A stretch of DNA of 64,000 nucleotides from assembly GCF_003430825.1 (NCBI RefSeq), contig NZ_CP024047.1, positions 930,001 to 994,000 on the forward strand, in the 5' to 3' direction. Both the position numbers and the translations under genes were made by a program. Source of the DNA: Natrarchaeobaculum sulfurireducens (GTDB lineage: Archaea > Halobacteriota > Halobacteria > Halobacteriales > Natrialbaceae). Below are positions 25,291-34,799 of the stretch, piece by piece (the first letter of the stretch is position 1; the number at the start of each line of letters is the position of its first letter). Under the pieces are notes generated by a model. The model had not been told where the DNA came from, made no database searches, and worked only from the letters and a program-made list of their open reading frames with translations.

Positions 25291-25459
25291 GACGGATGAC
25301 TGTAACGAGTTACCGGCGCAATCGCCGGACAGGTCGTGGTTACCCCGGAACCGACGTACAGTAGTGCGTATGACACGACTGCGGCGGTGCAGTGGCGAAC
25401 AGCCAATCGGATCGACTCGGTGGCCTGAATCTTAAGCTCCCGCAGACGGTCGTTGAAGC

Positions 25460-26680
25460 ATGGTAGCAAGCAACATAAGCGGCGTCCGGTTCGACGTCGA
25501 TGAGGAGACCGCACTGATCCTCGAGAGTATAGACGAGTTCGTCGAACGGGAGGTCGACCCGATCGTCGAGGAACTCGGCGACCTGGCCACCAATCCCCGA
25601 CGGGGATACCACGAGGACGGCCGTTGGACCGACGAACTGCTCGAGGCGCGCGAGGAGATCCGCCGCCGGTCGGCCGAGGCTGGCTTCTACGCGATGACCC
25701 TCCCCGAGGCCTACGGTGGCGAGGGAGTTTCCACGGTCACGTGGTATCTCGCGAAAAAGCGCCTCGCGAGTCACGGCCCTGGGCTGGCCCGTTACGTGCT
25801 CGCTGGCCCCGAAGGGCCCAAGCCGCTGTTGTTACAGGCCGAGGGCGAACAGATCGAGCGCTACCTCGAGCCCACGATCCGCGCGGAGAAATCGACGGCG
25901 TTCGCCCAGACCGAACCCGGTGTGGGCTCGGACTCGCCGAACATGGCGACCACCGCCAGCAGAGAGGGCGATGAGTGGGTGATAAACGGCCGCAAACAGT
26001 GGATCACCAACGCGCCCTACGCCGACTTCGTCCAGGTGTTCGCCCGGACGACACCGCAAGAAGAAGCCGGCCGATACGGCGGCATCACTTGTTTTCTCCT
26101 CGAGCGCGACGAGTACGAGCTCGGCGCGTTCAACAACGCCGTCGGCTCGCCGGGTGCCCAGGCCGAAATCGTCCTCGACGACGTTCGCGTTTCCGACAGT
26201 CGCGTCCTCGGCGAGGTCGACGGGGCGTTCTACGCCGCCATGGAGTTCCTCTCGCTCGGCCGCCTCGAGCTCGGGGCCGAAGCCGTCGGCTACAGTGAGT
26301 TCGCGCTCGAGGCGGCCGCCGAATACGCGGGCCAGCGTGAGGCGTTCGGCCGCCAGGTCGGTCGGTTCCAGCAGGTGTCGGCACCGCTGGCTCGCGGGAA
26401 GGCCAAAACCTACGCAGCCGACGCTGCAGGGCTGAAACTCGCCTGGAAGATGGCCCAGGACCAGCGGACGGTGATGGAATCGTCGATCTTCAAGTGGTTC
26501 GCGACGACCGTCTTCTGGGAGGTCGCCGACGCGGCGGTCCAGATCCACGGCGCGAACGGGCTAGCCGAAGAGAACCCGCATATGGACCTGCTCCATCAGG
26601 CCCGCATCCTGCGGATCGTCGAGGGGACCGACGAGATCCAGCTCAACACGATCGCGAAGTCGATGGGGCTGCTCGACTAG
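25460..26680 (+). CDS. Acyl-CoA dehydrogenase
   Basis: A 406-residue flavoprotein that introduces the alpha,beta double bond in acyl-CoA. Features are AEAGFYAMTLPEAYGGEG near residue 75, FAQTEPGVGSDSPNM (FAD/substrate contact), ITNAPYADFVQVF, QREAFGRQVGRFQQV and the C-terminal RIVEGTDEIQLNTIAKSMG, where Glu in VEGT is the likely catalytic base. A TCTTAAGC box lies about 28 nt upstream of the ATG. It is the first of a group of fatty-acid/CoA genes (SDR, thiolase, CoA-transferase). Confidence 0.92.
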   Translation: MVASNISGVRFDVDEETALILESIDEFVEREVDPIVEELGDLATNPRRGYHEDGRWTDELLEAREEIRRRSAEAGFYAMTLPEAYGGEGVSTVTWYLAKKRLASHGPGLARYVLAGPEGPKPLLLQAEGEQIERYLEPTIRAEKSTAFAQTEPGVGSDSPNMATTASREGDEWVINGRKQWITNAPYADFVQVFARTTPQEEAGRYGGITCFLLERDEYELGAFNNAVGSPGAQAEIVLDDVRVSDSRVLGEVDGAFYAAMEFLSLGRLELGAEAVGYSEFALEAAAEYAGQREAFGRQVGRFQQVSAPLARGKAKTYAADAAGLKLAWKMAQDQRTVMESSIFKWFATTVFWEVADAAVQIHGANGLAEENPHMDLLHQARILRIVEGTDEIQLNTIAKSMGLLD

Positions 26681-26683
26681 CAG

Positions 26684-27469
26684 CTAGAAGCTAAACAGAT
26701 CGACGCCGCCCGTGACGCCGACGATCTGGCCGGTGACGTACGAGGCCTGCTCCGAGCAGAGATACGCGACCATGTTGGCGACGTCGTCTTCGGTGCCGAG
26801 GTGGCGCATCGGCGTCGCTTCGGCGATTCGGGCGAAGTACTCGTCGACGTGCTCGCGCAGTTCGTCCGGGCTCATCTCTGCCCACGCGTCGACGACGATG
26901 TTCGGCGCGATGACGTTCGAGGTGACGCCAGCCTGGGCACCCTCGAGCGCCATCGTCCGTCCGAGGCCGATCATCGCGGCCTTCGTCGCCGAGTACGAGA
27001 GCTGGCCGAAGCCGCCGTACCAGCCGGCCATCGAGGACATGGTGACGACCCGGCCCCAGCCGCGCTCGCACATCTGCGGGAACACCTCTCGACTGATGTT
27101 GTACGTCCCGGTCTGGTTGATCGCTACGTCGCGGTCCCAGAGGTCGTCGTCGTAGTCGGCGAGTCGCGACCGGGCGTCGACCATCGCAGCGTTGTTGACC
27201 AGAATGTCGACGCCGCCGAAGCGCTCGCGGACGGCGGCCATCGAGTCGGTTACGTCCTCGCGATCGGTCAGGTCGCACTCGAGAGCCATCGCTGCCCCAC
27301 CGCCGGCGGTCTCCTCGATTTCCCCGGCGACCTGTTGGGCTCCGTCGGCGTCGACGTCGAGGACGACGACGTTCGCGCCCTCTTCGGCCAGGATTCGACA
27401 GTCTGCGCTCCCGATACGGCCAGCGCCGCCCGTGACGACGGCGGTCCGGTCGGTGATCCCGAGATCCAT
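26684..27469 (-). CDS. Short-chain dehydrogenase/reductase (3-oxoacyl-reductase-like)
   Basis: A 261-residue classical SDR. The cofactor motif TGGAGRIGSA lies near residue 15, NNAA near 95, and the Ser-Tyr-Lys set is in MSSMAGWYGGFGQLSYSATK. The acidic residue at the end of beta 2 (VVLDVDADG) suggests NAD preference. It lies convergently after the acyl-CoA dehydrogenase, four bases from its stop, and divergently from the thiolase. A 3-hydroxyacyl-CoA dehydrogenase or keto-reductase role in the same pathway is likely but not proven. Confidence 0.88.
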   Translation of the reverse strand: MDLGITDRTAVVTGGAGRIGSADCRILAEEGANVVVLDVDADGAQQVAGEIEETAGGGAAMALECDLTDREDVTDSMAAVRERFGGVDILVNNAAMVDARSRLADYDDDLWDRDVAINQTGTYNISREVFPQMCERGWGRVVTMSSMAGWYGGFGQLSYSATKAAMIGLGRTMALEGAQAGVTSNVIAPNIVVDAWAEMSPDELREHVDEYFARIAEATPMRHLGTEDDVANMVAYLCSEQASYVTGQIVGVTGGVDLFSF

Positions 27470-27626
27470 CGCCGATTCGGTTGAACGCGTTGACAGTTAG
27501 TTCTTTGGCAGCTATCGACACACATGCGAGAAACCCAGAAGTTGCCTTGTAGCCTGCAAGCGATGCGATCGTTTCCCAGCCTACGACGGGCTCGAGAGAG
27601 TATCCGGCCGCCTCCGGCTTCCCAAC

Positions 27627-27651
27627 AGCTATGTTTTCCGTTGGCATAGCT
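27627..27651. promoter_or_regulatory. 7-bp dyad flanking the thiolase TATA region
   Basis: AGCTATG (27627-27633) and CATAGCT (27645-27651) form perfect inverted arms around GTTTTCC, the likely TATA element for the thiolase start at 27662. A repressor binding there would block TBP. Confidence 0.5.
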
Positions 27652-27661
27652 CCGTCCAGCA

Positions 27662-28831
27662 ATGAACTCCGCAGTCATCGTCGACGCCGTCCGAACGCCG
27701 TTTGGCAAGCGCAGCGGCTCGTTTAGCGACACGCACCCACAGGACCTCGCAGCCGAACCGTTACGCGCACTCGAGGAGCGCAACGGCTTCGACCCCGAGA
27801 CGATCGAAGACGTCATCTACGGATGTGTGACGCCGATCGACGAGCAGGGGCTGAACATCGGCCGACTCGCGCCGATGATCGCCGGCTGGGGCGACGGCGT
27901 TCCCGGCGTCCAGCTCAACCGGATGTGTGGGTCCGGCCAGCAGGCAGTTAATTTCGCCGCAACGAACGTGATGGCCGGCCAGCACGACGTCCTCGTCGCC
28001 GGTGGCGTCGAGCACATGACCCGCGTTCCGATGGGGTCGGATGGGGCCGACGGTATCGATGGCTCGAGCACCGTCAGCGAGACCTACTTCGAACAGTTCG
28101 ACGAGTTGACCCACCAGGGCGAAGGGGCCGAACGGATCGCCGAGGAGTACGGCTTCTCCCGATCGGAACTCGACGAACTCGCCGTCGACTCCCAGCGCCG
28201 CTGGAAGGCCGCCTGGGACGACGACCGGTACGACGACCAGGTCGTTCCCGTCGAGACGGAACTCGACGGCGAATCCGTCGTCGTCGAGCGCGACGAACAC
28301 CCTCGTCCCGGAACCGACCTCGAGACGCTCGAGTCGTTACCACTGTCGTTCCGTCCGGAAGGCGAAGGCGTCCACCACCCCGGCAACTCGTCGGGAATTG
28401 TCGACGGCGCGAGCGCCCTGTTGATCGCGAGCGAGGAGGCCGCCGAGGCCCACGGCTGGGAGCCGATGGCTCGCATCGTCCAGACCGAGGTCGTCGGCGT
28501 CGACCCGATCACGATGCTCACGGGGCCGATTCCCGCGACCGAGCAGGTCCTCGAGAAGGCCGACATGGACCTCGAGGAGATCGACCTGTTCGAGGTCAAC
28601 GAGGCCTTCGCGTCCGTCGTCGCCGCCTGGCTCGAGGAGACCGGCGTCTCCTGGGAGGACGTCAACGTCAACGGCGGCGCGATCGCCCACGGCCACCCGC
28701 TCGGCGCGACCGGTGCGATGTTGCTGACGAAACTGGCCCACGAACTCGAGCGAACGGGTGTCGACACCGCCCTCTCGACGATGTGCATCGGCTTCGGTCA
28801 GGGGATCGCGACGATCATCGAGCGCGTGTAA
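27662..28831 (+). CDS. Acetyl-CoA C-acyltransferase (thiolase)
   Basis: A 389-residue thiolase. The nucleophile is C89 in NRMCGSGQQAV, the His motif is in GGAIAHGHPLGATGAM, and the second Cys lies in TMCIGFGQG. Together with the acyl-CoA dehydrogenase and SDR it could complete a beta-oxidation-like spiral, although no enoyl-CoA hydratase is present in the window. A dyad surrounds the presumed TATA box. Confidence 0.92.
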   Translation: MNSAVIVDAVRTPFGKRSGSFSDTHPQDLAAEPLRALEERNGFDPETIEDVIYGCVTPIDEQGLNIGRLAPMIAGWGDGVPGVQLNRMCGSGQQAVNFAATNVMAGQHDVLVAGGVEHMTRVPMGSDGADGIDGSSTVSETYFEQFDELTHQGEGAERIAEEYGFSRSELDELAVDSQRRWKAAWDDDRYDDQVVPVETELDGESVVVERDEHPRPGTDLETLESLPLSFRPEGEGVHHPGNSSGIVDGASALLIASEEAAEAHGWEPMARIVQTEVVGVDPITMLTGPIPATEQVLEKADMDLEEIDLFEVNEAFASVVAAWLEETGVSWEDVNVNGGAIAHGHPLGATGAMLLTKLAHELERTGVDTALSTMCIGFGQGIATIIERV

Positions 28832-28911
28832 GCGGGACTCGAGTCAGCGACCACTCGTCGGCGGATTCGGCGACCCCCACGGTAAAGTACCGGTGTGACC
28901 ATGCTCGCCGT

Positions 28912-30087
28912 ATGCGATTAGATGGCATACGCGTGCTCGACCTCACGCGGCTGTTGCCCGGCCCGTACGCGACGCAGTTGCTCGCCGATTCCGGGGCTGA
29001 GGTCGTGAAGGTAGAAGACACCGGCGCTGGCGACTACGCACGGCACATGGAGCCATACACCTCACGAGACGTCGGCGCGATCTTCGACGCGGTCAACCGG
29101 GGCAAACGCAGCGTCGCGATCGATCTCAAGCGAGCGGACGGACGCGAGGCGTTCTACCGCCTCGTCGAGGACGCAGACGTCGTCTTCGAGGGGTTTCGCC
29201 CGGGCGTCGTCGACCGCCTCGAGATCGACTACGAGACGCTCACTGCGTACAACGACGACCTCGTCTACTGCTCGCTGTCGGGGTACGGCCAGGACGGCCC
29301 CTGGGCCGACCGGGTCGGCCACGATTTGAACTACGTCGCGGTCGCCGGCCTCCTCGATATGACCAGGGAGTCCGCAGACGCGAAACCCCAGGTCCCCGGC
29401 TACCCGATCGGCGACATGGCCAGCGGGCTGTTCGCCGCGTTCGCTATCGTCGGCGCGCTGCTCTCGCGCGAACTCGGCACCACCGGCGGCGAGTACGTCG
29501 ACGTCGCGGTGACCGACGTGGTCGCCTCGTTCTCCCAGGCCGTCGCAACGCAGGCGTTCACCGGCGACCCCGAAACGCCACGACCGGGTGAAACGCCGCT
29601 TTCCGGCGCGTTGCCCTGGTACGACGTTTACCGGACCGACGACGACGAATGGATAACGCTCGCCGCACTCGAGCCGAAGTTCTGGCGAGCGTTCTGTGAG
29701 GCCGTCGACCGGGAGGACTTACTCGACGCTCACGGCTCGAGCGATCCCGACGTCCGTGCCGCGTTGCGCGCCGAACTGGACGATCTGTTCGCCTCCCGAA
29801 CGCGCGAGGAGTGGGCGGCCCGCCTCGAGTCCGTCGACGCCGCCGTCGGGGCCGTCTACTCCCCTGCTGAGATGGTCGAGCACCCACAGCTGTGCGCCCG
29901 CGATCTATTTGAACGATCGCCCGAGGCACCTCCGCGAGTTGGGTTTCCGGCCCGCTCGAGCGAGCCGTCGGCGACTGACGACGAGTCCGTGCCGGCCCAG
30001 GGTGAACACACGCGCGAGTACCTCACCAGCGCGGGCTACGACGAGGAGACGATCGACGCCCTCCTCGAGGACGACGTCGTTCGCTGA
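28912..30087 (+). CDS. CaiB/BaiF-type (family III) CoA-transferase
   Basis: A 391-residue family III CoA-transferase. Motifs are VLDLTRLLPGPYATQLLADS, VFEGFRPGVVDRL, YCSLSGYGQDGPWADR and GHDLNYVAVAGLL; the Asp in HDLNY is the probable catalytic Asp that forms the acyl anhydride. The frame is open upstream into the thiolase, but ATG 28912 lies about 28 nt after a GGTAAAGTA box. The donor and acceptor CoA pair is unknown. The gamma-carbonic-anhydrase-like gene that follows in opposite orientation recalls the CaiB-CaiE pairing of carnitine gene sets. Confidence 0.88.
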   Translation: MRLDGIRVLDLTRLLPGPYATQLLADSGAEVVKVEDTGAGDYARHMEPYTSRDVGAIFDAVNRGKRSVAIDLKRADGREAFYRLVEDADVVFEGFRPGVVDRLEIDYETLTAYNDDLVYCSLSGYGQDGPWADRVGHDLNYVAVAGLLDMTRESADAKPQVPGYPIGDMASGLFAAFAIVGALLSRELGTTGGEYVDVAVTDVVASFSQAVATQAFTGDPETPRPGETPLSGALPWYDVYRTDDDEWITLAALEPKFWRAFCEAVDREDLLDAHGSSDPDVRAALRAELDDLFASRTREEWAARLESVDAAVGAVYSPAEMVEHPQLCARDLFERSPEAPPRVGFPARSSEPSATDDESVPAQGEHTREYLTSAGYDEETIDALLEDDVVR

Positions 30088-30225
30088 TCGGTCGTCGGCC
30101 ACTTCTCGATCAATAAGCCTGTAGACAAAACTCTTGAGCTGTCATTACTAGTACATTAACCAGAGCGTGGCCGCTCGAAACCATGGCCCACTCGACCAGT
30201 GGGGACCGTGCATCCGACCCAGTGA

Positions 30226-30744
30226 CTACTCGAACAACTCGCCGTGGCGCTGGGCGAGGTTGGTGTAGTCGCCCGAAGAAAACTCCTCGAAGATCGCCTC
30301 GGGGTCGATCGTCGTCTCCTCGAGTGGGGTGATCTCTGCGGGCACGCCGCGAACGAACGACTCGGCTGGAATGTCGTACTCATCGGGGATGACCGTTCCT
30401 GCAGCGACGACGGTTCCGGACCCGATCGTGGCACCGGTGTTCACCGTCGCGTTGAAGCCGACGAGCGTCCCTGCCTCGACGGTCGCCTCGTTGAGGACGA
30501 CGCCATGGCCGACCATCACTCGTTCCTCGAGCGTCGAGGCGTGGACTGTGGCGTTGTCGCCGACGTGGGTCTGACGGCCAATTCGGACCGGACCGATGTC
30601 ACCCCGGAGGACGACCCCCGGCCAGACGCTCGCTTCCGCGGCGATCTCGACGTCGCCGACCAGGACCGCCTCGCGACTCACTTCGGCTGATTCGTCGATC
30701 GTCGGGTCCGTTCCCTCGAACGTGTAGGTTCGGCTGTCGACCAT
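30226..30744 (-). CDS. Gamma-carbonic-anhydrase-like left-handed beta-helix protein (CaiE/PaaY group)
   Basis: A 172-residue hexapeptide-repeat protein, with repeats such as AVLVGDVEI, SVWPGVVLRGD and TVNTGATIGSGTVVAA. Two of the usual metal His are seen, H68 (TVHAS) and H80 (MVGHG). The third, expected five residues after H80, is Asn85 (GHGVVLNEA). The loop between the first two is short. It may therefore not be an active carbonic anhydrase. I place the start at ATG 30744 (MVDSRTY); five more codons are available. Confidence 0.82.
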   Translation of the reverse strand: MVDSRTYTFEGTDPTIDESAEVSREAVLVGDVEIAAEASVWPGVVLRGDIGPVRIGRQTHVGDNATVHASTLEERVMVGHGVVLNEATVEAGTLVGFNATVNTGATIGSGTVVAAGTVIPDEYDIPAESFVRGVPAEITPLEETTIDPEAIFEEFSSGDYTNLAQRHGELFE

Positions 30745-30994
30745 ATTCGACCGGTCCACGACCGGCCAGATAACAGTAGTTCACGAGAACGTGAACGTCG
30801 GTTAGGTGGCCGCTCGCGGAGGAGTGATGTGGTGGCCGCAACGATGCCGTATTTGTTTTCTCCACATTATTATCGTTAGGTTGTCAATTGGTCCTATTTC
30901 CGAAGCCGACCGGCCGGCTTCGACTCGAGTAAGAGAGTTCGGTCTTCCCCTCGGGCGATACGTTCTGTCGACGATCGGTGTGGATCCGAGAAAG

Positions 30995-31000
30995 TTTTAT
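30995..31000 (+). promoter_or_regulatory. TATA box of the class III aminotransferase gene
   Basis: TTTTAT is centred about 28 nt before ATG 31026, which decides against the longer frame starting at 30978. Confidence 0.55.
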
Positions 31001-31025
31001 CAGACAGGCTACCGCTGCGAGTGGC

Positions 31026-32369
31026 ATGGAGCGTCAGAACAGTGTCTTCTACAAGTGGGGCGGCGGGCTCGAGCCCGACTTCCCCGAGATCGTGCGGGCG
31101 TACGACGAGTTCCTGGTCACCGCGGACGGTCGCGAACTCGTCGACGCGGCCGCGGGTGCCGCGGTGGTCAACCTCGGTCACTCCGTTCCGGGACTCGGGG
31201 ACGTCGTCGCTGACCAGTTAGCCGATATTTCGTACCTCAGTCTCTCACACTTCACCAACGAAGCTCCCGAACGACTCGCCGACCAGTTAACGGAGCGGGC
31301 GCCGGGCGACCTGAACGCCGCCTTCTTCGTCAACTCCGGGAGCGAAGCCAACGAGTCCGCGTTCAAGCTCGCTCGAGCCTACCACCGCGAGCGCGGCGAC
31401 GAGGGCAAACACAAGATCGTCGGCCACTGGCAGTCCTACCACGGAGCGACCCTCGGCGCACTCTCGGCATCCGGGAACACCTCGAGACGGACGGCCTACG
31501 AGCCACAACTGCACGGCTGGCCACACATCCCGCCAGCGTATCCCTACCGGTGGGCGTACGACGGCGCGCCGGAAGAGCAAGCGATCGCCGCAGCGCGGGA
31601 ACTCGAGACGACGATCAAACAGGAGGGCCCGGAGACCGTCGCAGCCTTCGTCGCCGAGCCGGTATCGGGCTCGAGCGTTCCCGCCGCACATCCCCACGCG
31701 GCGTACTACCAGGAAGTACGACGGATCTGTGACGACTACGACGTGCTGTTCATCGCCGACGAGATCATGACCGGATTCGGCCGGACGGGGCCGCTGTTCG
31801 CCGTCGAACGCTTCGACGTCGTGCCGGACGTGCTGACCGTCGGAAAGGGACTCTCCGCGGGCTACACCCCGATCAGTGGAGCGCTCGTCCGTGACGCGAT
31901 CGCCGAGACGTTCACAGCCGACGGCGACGCCTCGTTCGATCACGGCCACACGTACACCGGAAACCCGCTGTCGGCGGCGATCGCCTCGCACGTCATAGAG
32001 CGCTACACTGACTCGGTGCTCGAGACGGGCCGCGAACGCGGCCGGCAACTCGTCGACGCGCTCGAGCCGCTTCGGGACCACCCCATGGTCGGCGAGATCC
32101 GCCACGCTGGCGCGATGATCGGCCTCGAGTTCGTCGCCGACCGAGCGACGAAAGAACCGTTCGATCCCGACCTGGAGGTCTCCCGTCGTGTCTACGACCA
32201 CGCGATGGACCGGGGCGTCTACACGTATCCGGGATCGGGATCGGTCGACGGCGTCGCGGGCGACCACCTCATGCTCTCCCCGCCGCTGACGATCGGCGAG
32301 GACACCGTCGAAACCGTCGCCAGCGTGGTGGTCGACGCCGTTGAGACCGTCGCCGACGAAGTGCAGTGA
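31026..32369 (+). CDS. Class III PLP aminotransferase
   Basis: A 447-residue aspartate aminotransferase superfamily member. Features are FFVNSGSEANESAFKLAR (PLP phosphate), the HWQSYHGATLG segment, LFIADEIMTGFGRTG with the Asp contacting PLP, TVGKGLSAGYTPISG holding the Schiff-base Lys, and HTYTGNPLSAA. Family members act on omega-amino acids, GABA or ornithine; the substrate here is unknown. It is convergent with thrC, leaving 18 nt between the stops. Confidence 0.9.
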   Translation: MERQNSVFYKWGGGLEPDFPEIVRAYDEFLVTADGRELVDAAAGAAVVNLGHSVPGLGDVVADQLADISYLSLSHFTNEAPERLADQLTERAPGDLNAAFFVNSGSEANESAFKLARAYHRERGDEGKHKIVGHWQSYHGATLGALSASGNTSRRTAYEPQLHGWPHIPPAYPYRWAYDGAPEEQAIAAARELETTIKQEGPETVAAFVAEPVSGSSVPAAHPHAAYYQEVRRICDDYDVLFIADEIMTGFGRTGPLFAVERFDVVPDVLTVGKGLSAGYTPISGALVRDAIAETFTADGDASFDHGHTYTGNPLSAAIASHVIERYTDSVLETGRERGRQLVDALEPLRDHPMVGEIRHAGAMIGLEFVADRATKEPFDPDLEVSRRVYDHAMDRGVYTYPGSGSVDGVAGDHLMLSPPLTIGEDTVETVASVVVDAVETVADEVQ

Positions 32370-32387
32370 GAGCACCGCAGGCGGCGA

Positions 32388-33572
32388 TCAGCGGTCGACG
32401 ACCGATTCGACTTCGTCGGCGAGTGCCTCGAGCGCGATCGTCCTCGTCCGCGCGTCGACGTCGGTGTCGAAGCGTTCCTTGTAGCCCGACCCAGTGAGGA
32501 TCGTCACGACCTCCTCGTCGGCGTCGATCTCGCCGTCTCGAGCCAGTGCCCGGACGCCGGCGAGGGCGACGGCGCTCGAGGGTTCGACGGAGAGGCCCGC
32601 GGTCGTCGCGAGCAGGGCCATGGCGTCGCGGGTCTCGTCGTCGGTGACGGAGACGGCCGCGCCGCCAGTGTCTCTGACGGCGGAGAGCGTGCGGGTCCCA
32701 CTCGGCGGGTCGCTGTTGGCGATCGAGACGGCGATGGTGTCGCCGCCGTCGACGGGCGTCACCTCGTCGCGACCCTCGCGGAACGCCGTCGCGATCGGAT
32801 CGCAGGCGGCCGCCTGAACGACGTAGAGTCGTGGGGGGTCGTCGATCAGGCCCGCCGTCTCGAGTTCGCGGAGTGCCTTCCAGACGCCACTGGCCTGTCC
32901 GCCGCTGCTGACCGGCAGGGCGATGGCGTCCGGGACGTCCGGCGCGAACGCCTCGAGGATCTCGTAGGCGACCGTCTTCTGACCGGCGACCCGCAGCGGC
33001 GTATCGGAGTTGACGAACCTCACGTCGGTCTCGAGTGCGAGTGTGTCGGCGTACAGCTGGCCGTAGTGGCCCTCGACGCGGAAAATGTGTGGCTCGTGAC
33101 GGGCCATCAACTCGAGTCGCTCGGCGGGCGTGTCGGTCGGGACGAAGACGGCACAGTCGAGGCCGGCGGCCGCGGCGTACGCGCTCGTGCTCAGCGCCAT
33201 GTTGCCGTGGGAGACGGTGCCGATCCAGTCGGTGCCCGCCTCGAGCGCGTAGCCGACGCCGACCGCTGTGCCGCGATCTTTGAAACTCCCCGTCGGGTTC
33301 TGGCCCTCGACTTTCACCGAGAGCCGGCAGCCGACGTCCGCGTCGAGCCCTTCGGCTCGGTGGAGTGGCGTTCCTCCGGGAGCGACGCCGGGGCCGCTCG
33401 AGACCGGAAGTACGTCCCGGTAGCGCCACATCCCCTCTGCTGTGTCGCCGTCGGGCCACTCGAAGTTGGCGGCGTCGACGTTGAACCAGCGCGGTTCGCC
33501 ACATACACATCTTTTTCCGTCCTCGAGCGCAGCCGTCCTCCCACAGTCGTAACACCGGAGTGAGGTGGTCAT
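32388..33572 (-). CDS. thrC: Threonine synthase-like PLP enzyme
   Basis: A 394-residue fold type II PLP enzyme with an N-terminal zinc ribbon (LRCYDCGRTA, then CVCGEPRWF). The Schiff-base Lys is in NPTGSFKDRGTAV near residue 97, with SGGQASG and VTILTGSGYKERF as phosphate-binding and C-terminal segments. This is the usual pattern for archaeal threonine synthase, which converts O-phosphohomoserine to threonine. A cysteate-synthase-like paralogue cannot be ruled out. Threonine would also feed CobD via threonine phosphate. Confidence 0.85.
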   Translation of the reverse strand: MTTSLRCYDCGRTAALEDGKRCVCGEPRWFNVDAANFEWPDGDTAEGMWRYRDVLPVSSGPGVAPGGTPLHRAEGLDADVGCRLSVKVEGQNPTGSFKDRGTAVGVGYALEAGTDWIGTVSHGNMALSTSAYAAAAGLDCAVFVPTDTPAERLELMARHEPHIFRVEGHYGQLYADTLALETDVRFVNSDTPLRVAGQKTVAYEILEAFAPDVPDAIALPVSSGGQASGVWKALRELETAGLIDDPPRLYVVQAAACDPIATAFREGRDEVTPVDGGDTIAVSIANSDPPSGTRTLSAVRDTGGAAVSVTDDETRDAMALLATTAGLSVEPSSAVALAGVRALARDGEIDADEEVVTILTGSGYKERFDTDVDARTRTIALEALADEVESVVDR

Positions 33573-33633
33573 CTACGGGAACGCTCTCGTCGGAGCGACA
33601 AAACCGTTCGTTCGTGCGACGTGCGTCCGACGA

Positions 33634-33870
33634 TCACCCGCGTGGGATGCTGAGGTCGCCCGCCCCTTTCACGACGAAGACGTAGATCATGACCCCGACT
33701 CCGATGAGGACGCCACCGCCGACGGCGACGGCGATTCCGAGGGTCTCGTCCACCTGGAGGACGGAGAACACGACGAGCGTAAACGTCGCGTACAGGAGTG
33801 CGAGGACGACCCCGAACCGAAACCACCCCCGTTCCACTTGCACGGCCGCCGGATCCCCGTCGGGTTGCAT
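33634..33870 (-). CDS. Small two-helix membrane protein
   Basis: A 78-residue protein with a hydrophilic N-terminus and two transmembrane segments, FGVVLALLYATFTLVVFSVL and an Ile/Gly/Val-rich second helix ending in KGAGDLSIPRG. No function is recognised. It lies between thrC and the FAH gene on the same strand, with gaps of 60-105 nt, so co-transcription with the FAH operon is possible. Confidence 0.65.
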   Translation of the reverse strand: MQPDGDPAAVQVERGWFRFGVVLALLYATFTLVVFSVLQVDETLGIAVAVGGGVLIGVGVMIYVFVVKGAGDLSIPRG

Positions 33871-33975
33871 GCGTGGACCGACGTAGGGGCCGACGCTACC
33901 TGTAGCTTACCCGCCCGGCAATGGGTCGGTCGGGCCGCCGTGATGGCGAAAACGGAACCGGGTCGGCGTAACCGA

Positions 33976-34797
33976 TCACCGAACGACCGGGGCGTCGACC
34001 GAGCCGATCCGTTCGACGCTCGCGCGAACGTGATCACCCGGTTCGATCGGTTCGGCACCCGGCGTCCCCGTGCTGAAGAGGTCACCCGGCTCGAGGGTCA
34101 TCACGCCCGAGTGGAACGAGACGATCTCTGCCGGCGGGAACAGCATGTTTCTGATCTCGTTTTCGGCCGCCACCTCATCGTCGACGATCGTCCGGACCGA
34201 AAGCTCCTCGAGTGGGAGTGGCTCCTCGGGGACGGCGATCGACGGCCCGACGACGAGAAACGAGTCGAAGCTCTTCGCTCGCGTCAGGAATCGCGGATTG
34301 CGCTGGAGGATGTCTTCGGCGGTCATGTCGATGACCGGCAGGTACCCCGCAACGACGTCGTCGACTGCCGCCTCGTCGACGTTTCGGCAGGTCCGGCCCA
34401 TCACGACCGCGAGTTCGGCTTCGGCCGTGACGCGTTCGCTCCGGTCGGTCGGGGGGAGCCTGATCGGCCCGCCCGGCCCCGTCACGACGGATGGTGGCTT
34501 CATGAAACTCGCTGGCTCCTCGGGGCGCTGTTCGTCTAGATCGCCCGCGTGTTCCTCGTAGTTCAGGCCGATCCCCCAGAGCTTGCCGAAGCGCTCGAGC
34601 GGCGGGCCGAATCGGACGTGTTCGGCCTCGAGACGGTCGGCGGTGGCGTCTTCGGGGTCAGGAAGGGTCCCCGCTGCGGCCCGTGGCAGGGCGTCGCGGA
34701 CGGTCTCGAGGTCGAGGTCGGCGGCAGCGAGCGGGACGAACCCCTCGTCGTCGCCGAGGAGGGCGGTCCCGTCGATCGTGCGTGCCAGACGTTTCAT
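33976..34797 (-). CDS. Fumarylacetoacetate-hydrolase family protein
   Basis: A 273-residue FAH-fold protein. Metal-binding and catalytic segments are GIGLNYEEHAGDL near residue 75, FMKPPSVVTGPGGPI, AEAELAVVMGRTCRNV with the Glu pair, and DMTAEDILQRNPRFLTRAKS. A C-terminal GVMTLEPGDLFSTGTPGA completes the signature. FAH proteins hydrolyse or decarboxylate beta-diketo acids or act as sugar-acid/homoprotocatechuate enzymes. It is the last gene of a coupled SDR-cupin-FAH operon, which suggests catabolism of a sugar acid or aromatic ring product. Confidence 0.9.
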   Translation of the reverse strand: MKRLARTIDGTALLGDDEGFVPLAAADLDLETVRDALPRAAAGTLPDPEDATADRLEAEHVRFGPPLERFGKLWGIGLNYEEHAGDLDEQRPEEPASFMKPPSVVTGPGGPIRLPPTDRSERVTAEAELAVVMGRTCRNVDEAAVDDVVAGYLPVIDMTAEDILQRNPRFLTRAKSFDSFLVVGPSIAVPEEPLPLEELSVRTIVDDEVAAENEIRNMLFPPAEIVSFHSGVMTLEPGDLFSTGTPGAEPIEPGDHVRASVERIGSVDAPVVR

Positions 34798-34799
34798 GC

